DNA of 64,000 nt, taken from Edaphochlamys debaryana (lineage: Eukaryota; Chlorophyta; Chlorophyceae; Chlamydomonadales). Both the position numbers and the translations under genes were made by a program. Positions within the stretch are counted from its first letter, which is position 1, and every line of letters begins with the position of its first letter. This document shows, one piece after another, positions 58,093 through 64,000 of this stretch. Below the pieces are notes generated by a model. The model was not told where the DNA came from and did not search any database. It saw nothing but the letters and a program-made list of their open reading frames with translations. The stretch covers positions 1,240,001 through 1,304,000 of the forward strand of contig JAEHOE010000006.1 of the NCBI GenBank assembly GCA_016858145.1, read 5' to 3'.

Positions 58093-61065
58093 CTAGCCAT
58101 CGCTGCCCACAATGATGCGGAAGGACACGTTCTTGGCTGGGCTGAAGCTGCGCACGGGTGGGGGCGGCGTGCTCCCTGCAATGGCAAGGCACGGGGAGGT
58201 TTCGGCGGGGGGATGGGCTTGCAACATGTGCAATGGCTTCTCATCTCCCGCCCTCCCCGTGCCCTTCCCGTGCTTCCCTGCCGCCTGTTCCCTGCTTCTC
58301 AGCCCCACAGGCCTCACCGTCTCGGAAGGAGCCCGACCTCCGTGAAGCCAGCAGCACCGGGGCAGAACCCCCAACGGGTCCCGCCACACCAACTGGAAGG
58401 TCCAAGCCGCCACCGCCGGTTTCCCCACCGCCGCCGCCAAAGTCACCGCCACCGCGCCCGATCTCGGTTGCCGCTGCCGCTGCCGCCGGCCCTGGCGCCC
58501 GCGCACCCGCATCGTGGGCTGAGGCCGTGGCTCCTACGGGAGCTGAGCACACCTCTGCCCCTCCAGCCGCTGGCATCTCTGATGCTGGGAGGACCAGCAT
58601 GGCCGGCCCGTCGCCGGCGGTGGGGGCGGGGGCGGGGCCGCGCCGGGCGGGGTCCTCGGGGGAGCTCGCTGCGCTGCGGCGGTTGACGGAGTTTTTGAGG
58701 ATGGACCGACTGGGCTTGAGCTCGCGAGTCGCCTGGAACCGCTCCGACGCGCGCCGGCTCGCCAGCAACAGCTGCTCGTCCTCCTGCTCCAGATCCAGAT
58801 CGTGGTCCTGATCGTTTGACCGCCGACGCGAGCGGCCCCAGCCGGCGCCGTCAGTGCCCGCGCCGGCGCCGCCCCGGCCCCCCGCGGCCGCGGCTGCGGC
58901 GGCCGCAGACGCGGCAGCTGCGCGTTTCAGCGCCCTTCGCGCCCTCCTGCGCCTTCGTTCCCGAGCGGCCTCCTCCATTGCGTCCAAGTCCTGACTAGCG
59001 CTGCGGCGCAGCTCGAAGCGCGGCCCGGCGCTGCGGCTGCGGCCGTGTCCAATCAGGTTGCTGCGGCTGAGGGCCCGCCCGCGGGATCCGTGCCTCCGCC
59101 TCGAGCCCTTGTGGCGGTGCCCGTCCTCGCCTGACCCCCCCAGCTCCTCCTCTGCCTCCTCGTCCTCCTCCTGCCCATCCCTCTCCTCGTCCGTATCATC
59201 ATCGTCCTCCAGGTCTACATCGCTGCCCCCGCTGCTGGATTCGCTGCTGCTCGCCGCGTCGTCGTCCGCTCCGTAGCGGTGAGCCGCCGCCTCCCCAGGC
59301 CCCGCCTCCGCCTCCTGCTCGCCTGCGTTCCAGCCCCAGCACTGCACCGGGTCCTCCGTGCCAGCAGGCGCACCGCCGGGGGCCTTGGGCTGTGAGCGGG
59401 CGAGGGCACAGCGGTCAGCACAAACACCCGTCTCAACCCGCCCGACGAGCCCCGAGCCAAGTAGTCCAAGCCCCTGCGTTGCTGCGTTGCCCCCTCCCAC
59501 CAACGCACCCTGTCGCTCGGCCTTGGCTCCTGAGAGAAGGACACCACCCGCCGCGCCCCGTCCGCCAGCTGCTCCCCCGCCTCCTCCTCTCCCGGCCCCA
59601 AGCCGGCCTCCTGCCCCTGCCAGCGCTGCCTCTGCGTCGCCTGGTAGGCGGTGAACGACTTCCAGGTGCGCGGCCCCCCGCGGCCGGCAGCGGCATCCGC
59701 ACCAGCACCAACACCTCCGCTCGGGCCCGCGCCCGCGCCCGCGCCAGTGCCTGCGTTGGCCGCCGCCAGGCGGGCCCGCTCCTGCGCCTGGCGCTTGCGG
59801 CGCCGCGCGTCCTCCTGCTCCCGCTCCTGCAGGGCCCCCACGATGTGCCGGGCGGGCCGCCGGCCGACGGCCGCGCTGTCCGGCTCTGCGCTCAGGTCCA
59901 GCTGGGCGTGGCTGTCGCTGTAGGGCCCCTGGTACCCGGCCCTGTCGGGGCTGTGGTCACGCGCGGAGCTGTCGTCACCGAAGCCGTCGTCGTGTTTGTG
60001 GCGGTGGTGTTTCTTCGGGCGCGTGCCGCGGAAGGCGCGGCCCGCGTCCTCGAGGTCGCTGATGGCCTCGGGCTCCGGCGGCGGCCCGGGCAGCTCCGCG
60101 GGCATGACCCGGTTGTGGCGGAGGGAGAAGGACGCCTGCAGGGAGCGGTTGTGGCCGCGGCTGGGCGGGCCGTGGCTGGAGCTCGAGGCGCCGGGCTCCG
60201 AGCCGCCGCCTAGGAGGGAGCTGATGCGAGAGCCCGCGCCGGAGCCCGCGCCTCCGGCGCGGGTGGCGTCGTCTGGGCCCAGGCCGGGTGCAGAGGCCAG
60301 CCGTGCACAAGCACGAGGGGACAGCGGCGAGGGGTGTGGGGCCTCTGGGGCCACGACACCCCGCGCCGAGCCCCTGCGGTGCAGGCTGCCGCTCGGGGGG
60401 CCCCGGCTCAGGCCGCCGACCTGCGTGTCCGAGGCCTCCCGCCGCGCAGCCGTGAAGGACCCGCCCTCCGCCCCCGCCAGCGGCGACCGCGGCGTCCGCA
60501 GCCCCGAGTCCGAACCGCCCATCCACCCCCCGTGGGACTGGCTGGTGGAGGCGTGGCGCAGGGCCGGCAGTCCGCAGTGCTCCCCGCCGAGGCCGGGCTT
60601 GTGCAGCGGCGAGTGCCCTCCGTGGCTGTGGCTGCGGCTGTCGTCTCCCGTGTGCTTGAGCTGCGCCAGCGCCGCCTGCTGCTCCAGGATGTGCTGCAGG
60701 AGGGACTTCTCGCGGGGCGCCCCCGCAAGCACCGGGTCGGCCCCGGGGGGCGCGGCGCCGCCACCATGCTCGGCGCAGTCCTGAGCGGGAGGGAGGGGTA
60801 ACAGGGTTGGAGGTGGGCCGCGTCAGCACGGTCCGGGCGCCGGGGCGACCGGTATACCGTAACAGCCCCGCCTCTGACTTGCCTTGTAAGGGCTGCCAGA
60901 TTGCCCGGGCTTGTGCGAGGGCTTGGCCACAGACTGCGACCGTAAGGGGCAAGGTCGGGCGGGGCGGGGGGGCCGACGACAAGGTCGAAAGGCAGCCAGC
61001 ACTGGCAACGGTTTCGCGGCACGGTTTCGATTGCCAGCCTCATCGCCGCCGTCAATCGCAGACAT
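58093..61065 (-). CDS. Disordered protein with SILK and RVxF-like PP1-docking motifs (869 aa)
   Basis: Four exons close in phase: 61065-60883, 60780-59509, 59389-58318, 58175-58093. The ATG at 61065 opens SAIDGGDEAGNRNRAAKPLP. The protein is Ser/Arg/Gly/Ala-rich, mostly predicted disorder, with one short helix (KSLLQHILEQQAALAQLKH). An acidic block (DVDLEDDDDTDEERDGQEED) and a basic helix (MEEAARERRRRRARRALKRA) follow. RSILKN near residue 713 fits the SILK motif, while RRVVSF near 472 and AKNVSF near 858 fit RVxF; together these are docking sites for protein phosphatase 1. The C-terminus FSPAKNVSFRIIVGSDG is the best-ordered part. The first intron begins GC (AAG then GCAAGT). I recognise no family; the PP1 link is an inference from short motifs. 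Confidence 0.8.
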
Positions 61066-61537
61066 TGCACCACACCAGCGCTGCAGCGCTCAGGCAAACG
61101 GGGGCTTCTCGATTATGCCAGGACACGCCGCACCTCGTGGCGCGAGTCCTGTGCGACACCAGCGCAGAAGCCGAAACATCCTCTCAACGCCATCCCTCGA
61201 TGTGTCACCGCTGCAGCAGTTGTCCCGTCGCCATGGTGCTCGCCCGCATGTCACGCTCTTGAGCGTATCAAGCCTTGCAAGTGTATACTAGATCATCAGG
61301 TGATGTGTGTGGTGCTGTGAATGTCGGCTCGGGCGAACGCGACTTAGTGTGACAGCGGAACTCGGCATCGGGTTGGCAGAGCCAATTCCGGCAGACCAAC
61401 ACTCCTCCCTGCCATGAGCAAGCGGGAGACTGGCTGGTAGAAGCTCACATTTAGTTAACAGAGTGCAAACTGCGTGAGCTTGACGTCCCGCACGCCACAG
61501 TCGCTCCTCTTGGTCTCCTCTTGTCCCTTCCGCAATC
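61066..61537. promoter_or_regulatory. Shared promoter region, PP1-motif gene and MPC1
   Basis: 472 bases between divergent start codons; both promoters lie here. No clear TATA box. Confidence 0.5.
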
Positions 61538-62511
61538 ATGGCTTCGCGGCTGTTGCAATTCTGGAACTCCCCAACGGGCCCGAAGACGACGTGAGTCGGT
61601 GTTCTCTTTGCAAATGTGCGTCGCGGTGCGCGCAGTTCTTGATCACCTGCCGCGCCCTTGCCCGCATGCAGACACTTCTGGGGCCCGGTGGCAAACTGGG
61701 GCTTTGTGATCGCGGTGGGGCGAGCTACCGGGGGACTCACGCTGTCAGCAGGGGCTAGGTCTTCGGCGACCGCGCTGCTGACTGCGCCTGACCGCTCGCA
61801 TGCAGGGCCTAGCGGATATGCAGAAGGCGCCGGAGATCATCTCTCCCAACATGACCGGGGGTGCGTGACCGGGCGTGCCGACAGCTGGGGAGGCGCTGTG
61901 CCCGCCTGGGGGACCCTCGGCCTTGGGGTGCCGCTGCCCTCAGCTGGGGCCCGAGCTTTATCCCGGAGTGCACTCCAATACGCATGGGGGTGTTGGGGTT
62001 TGACCCGGGGAGGGGGGCCAGAGGCCGGCCCAACGTGGTCCACGCACAGCCTGCCGACCGTGCTGATCCGTGCGCCTACCCCTTCCCCTCGACGCCCCCA
62101 CAACTCCCCAGTCATGTGCGTGTACAGCCTACTATTCATGCGCTTCGCCTGGGAGGTGAGGATCCCGAAGCTCTGAATCCTGGATCCAACATCCTGCTGC
62201 TACTTGCCTTCAGGGGCATGCCTAGCGGCTGCTACCTAGCCTTTGCCCGGTGCCCGAGCCCTGCTCCTCGCTACATCACCACCGCTCCGTCCCCGGCCCC
62301 CTCCCGCAACACACGCCTGCCCCCACCCCCACCTCCCCAGGTCAAGCCCCGTAACTACCTGCTCCTGGCGTGCCACGCCTCCAACGAGGTGGTGCAGCTC
62401 ACGCAGCTCAGCCGCTGGTACGCCTGGAGCTCAGCGCAGAAGGACGCGGGGGCGGTGCCCGCGCCGGCGGTCGCAGCGCCGGCCGCGGCCAAGGAGGCCG
62501 GCAAGGCATGA
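61538..62511 (+). CDS. MPC1: Mitochondrial pyruvate carrier subunit MPC1
   Basis: Inner-membrane subunit that, with MPC2, imports pyruvate into the matrix. Exons 61538-61590, 61672-61714, 61806-61860, 62112-62155 and 62341-62511 close to 121 residues, near the family's 107-130. Family blocks: FWNSPTGPKTTHFWGPVANW, GFVIAGLADMQKAPEIISPN, CVYSLLFMRFAWEVKPRNYL, LLACHASNEVVQLTQLSRW. Hydrophobic segments lie around NWGFVIAGLA, AMCVYS-type helix 2 and YLLLACHASNEVV. The N-terminus MASRLLQFW is short and amphipathic, as usual for MPC1. The tail is Ala/Pro-rich (AVPAPAVAAPAAAKEAGKA), longer than in animals. The ATG at 61538 has a suitable context (CAATCATGGC). Confidence 0.95.
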
Positions 62512-63562
62512 GGGCCCCCTTGAGGCGCGTGGAGCGCTGGAGCTGTGTTGAGCTGCGGGAGCCCTGGCGCTGCTGAGGCCGCTGCGGGGTGCAGGGCGGG
62601 GGCGGGTGGTGCGCAGAGCGCACGTTGAGCGGGAGAACGGACTGGCTTCGCGGTCATGCGTCATGCCGGTCGCGGTCGTGCCGCAGCCGTTCAGGCAGGG
62701 CCGCGGTGCTGACCGCGAGCGGTGTGGATGCGGGGCTGATCGCACCAGGACCCGGGTGGGGGCGGGGTGCAAAGGCCTGGCGGAGCAGGGGCTTAAGGAG
62801 ATGGCGCGTGCGGGGGCGTGGGCATTGGCGCGGAGCTGTACTGCTGCGGGGCTGATAGGGGATGGTGGCGATGCTTGGGCCTCGTGGCTGTGTACGTCGG
62901 CTTACGGATGGAGAGGATGCTCGGAACTGTGTGTGTGTGTGGTGCATACGTGTGGATGAGGACATGGGTGATTGGTGGCTGGTTGGGGGGCTGAAGGCAG
63001 GACTGGGCCAGCGGTTGAGGTGACGATAACGCGCTGTGGGGCGGTCAGGCGGAGCAAAGGGGCTTGGTACGGTATAAAGCTGGCGCGTAGGAGGTTGTCA
63101 CCTGCCCTGGTCTCGTGGCTAGGCTGGCAGCTTCTGCCTTGTGTGCCTTGGGCTAGTGGTGGCGGGTGATTGTGGAAGATTGCAGCTGAGACCTGGGATT
63201 GGGTCGTGCCTGTAACGCTGTTGACTGTGCTGCAGGGCACCAGCCCACGTGCAGGTTGGATCGCGTGCGAAGGGGGGCCTGTGCTCGCAGCGGCCATGCA
63301 GCCTGGGGCGCGGGGGGCAGGCGGGGGCCTTCGCACTGGCGAGGAGGTGGCAGGGGTGATGGGTGGGAATCGCAAGGGAATGCAGCTGGCGGGGCGGGAA
63401 GGCGGTCAGGGGACATCCGCACGGGGGAGGACGGAGCCGGGGGGCAGTCGGGATTGGTGTGTCCGACAGCTTTTCATCGGACTTTGCGCCTTCTCCTGCG
63501 TGCCCCGCGACTGCTCCCGTCGACGACGGTACACTCTACAGCAGTAGCAAAGGACAGTAGCT
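62512..63562. other. Intergenic region downstream of MPC1
   Basis: MPC1 3' untranslated region and promoter of the next plus-strand gene; G-rich on the plus strand. Frames of up to about 220 codons exist without ATG context or motifs. Confidence 0.45.
63211..63215 (+). terminator. TGTAA polyadenylation word of MPC1
   Basis: First TGTAA downstream of the MPC1 stop, about 700 bases away; plausible for a long algal 3' untranslated region. Confidence 0.35.
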
Positions 63563-63772
63563 ATGTCCACGATACATTTTGCTGCGCTCGCGCTTGCGAT
63601 GCTTGCGACGTTTCGGCATCATGCGCAAGCGGTGCCGAGCAGAGCAGCAGGAGGAGCAGCCAAGGAGCTGAGCGGAGGCTCTGTGCAGCCGAACGCGGAG
63701 CTGGGAATGACAGGGTGTCCCTGTCAAAGGGCGGAGCAGTGCGCCTTCGTGGTGGGCGACCGCGAGCGGGAG
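63563..63772 (+). CDS. First exon of a secreted protein, possibly chitobiase-like (GH18), rest outside window
   Basis: The ATG at 63563 opens MSTIHFAALALAMLATFRHH followed by AQA, a clear signal peptide with a likely cleavage after AQA. The mature start leads to GMTGCPCQRAEQCAFVVGDR and EREVR. Donor AG/GTGCGTG at 63772/63773 ends the exon in phase 0; the frame itself stays open to the window end but becomes proline-rich and intron-like. The CPC...C arrangement followed by a charged stretch resembles the N-terminus of lysosomal di-N-acetylchitobiase. That resemblance is weak evidence; any secreted Cys-rich protein is possible. Confidence 0.4.
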
Positions 63773-64000
63773 GTGCGTGCCGACGCAACTCCGACACTCA
63801 AGCGGGCCCGGCCCGCTCCTGCCCCCCCCCCCCCTCCCCCGCGGCTTCCGGGCCCATCTAGGCTCTGGCTATACCGCCCCCGCCCAGCTGAACCTGCTCC
63901 TAGTCCCTCATCCTTGCATACCGTATGCACGCGTCTGAGCGGACCAGCTGACGAGGCCTGGGGTCCCGTGCCCCAGGCGTGCCGGGACAGCGTGAGGCCG

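Overview
The window reads as nuclear DNA of a chlorophyte green alga, most likely a relative of Chlamydomonas and Volvox (Chlamydomonadales). The reasons are very high GC, many short introns with GTGAG/GTGCG donors and CAG acceptors, alanine/glycine/glutamine-rich low-complexity protein stretches, TGTAA polyadenylation-type words behind several genes, and plant-type families (plastid-type SMP-C2 protein, SPL1-like protein, DnaJ-type zinc-finger protein). There is no prokaryotic operon, rRNA, CRISPR or intact transposon. Gene models were assembled by hand from splice sites, reading phase and family similarity. Models described as closed keep phase across every junction.

Layout from left to right. 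A protein-kinase-like gene runs off the left edge (3486 to <1, minus). Next come an unrecognised plastid-targeted 270-residue protein (6591-4550, minus) and an SPL1-like membrane protein in which no SBP zinc finger was found (about 12818-9086, minus). A small DnaJ-type cysteine-rich plastid protein follows (13975-14988, plus). The largest well-defined gene is RPB2, the second-largest subunit of RNA polymerase II (27588-17127, minus, 28 exons, 1174 residues). It is head to head, 309 bases apart, with an M3-family mitochondrial intermediate peptidase-like gene (27898-32510, plus).

The right half holds a TTC1-like TPR protein (35008-33204, minus), a doubtful, possibly decayed gene (about 35540-36332, plus), and a PLAC8 gene whose last exon and 3' flank are tandemly duplicated (36477-38475, minus). 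These are followed by a very large SMP-C2 lipid-transfer-type protein with a 672-codon low-complexity exon (48911-40852, minus) and a PhoD-like metallophosphatase with at least 21 exons (49857-56570, plus). A disordered protein with PP1-docking-like motifs (61065-58093, minus) is head to head with the mitochondrial pyruvate carrier MPC1 (61538-62511, plus). A secreted protein, perhaps a chitobiase-like glycosidase, starts at 63563 and runs out of the window.

The genes form no single pathway. Two encode mitochondrial functions (MIP-like, MPC1), two or three encode plastid proteins, one encodes core transcription machinery, and the rest are regulatory or unknown. The most notable observations are an RPB2 that has lost three of the four cysteines of its C-terminal zinc ribbon, a shared branch-site-like motif in introns of two unrelated genes, several GC-AG introns, a 12-base microexon, and an intron insertion that duplicated an exon start in the phosphatase gene.
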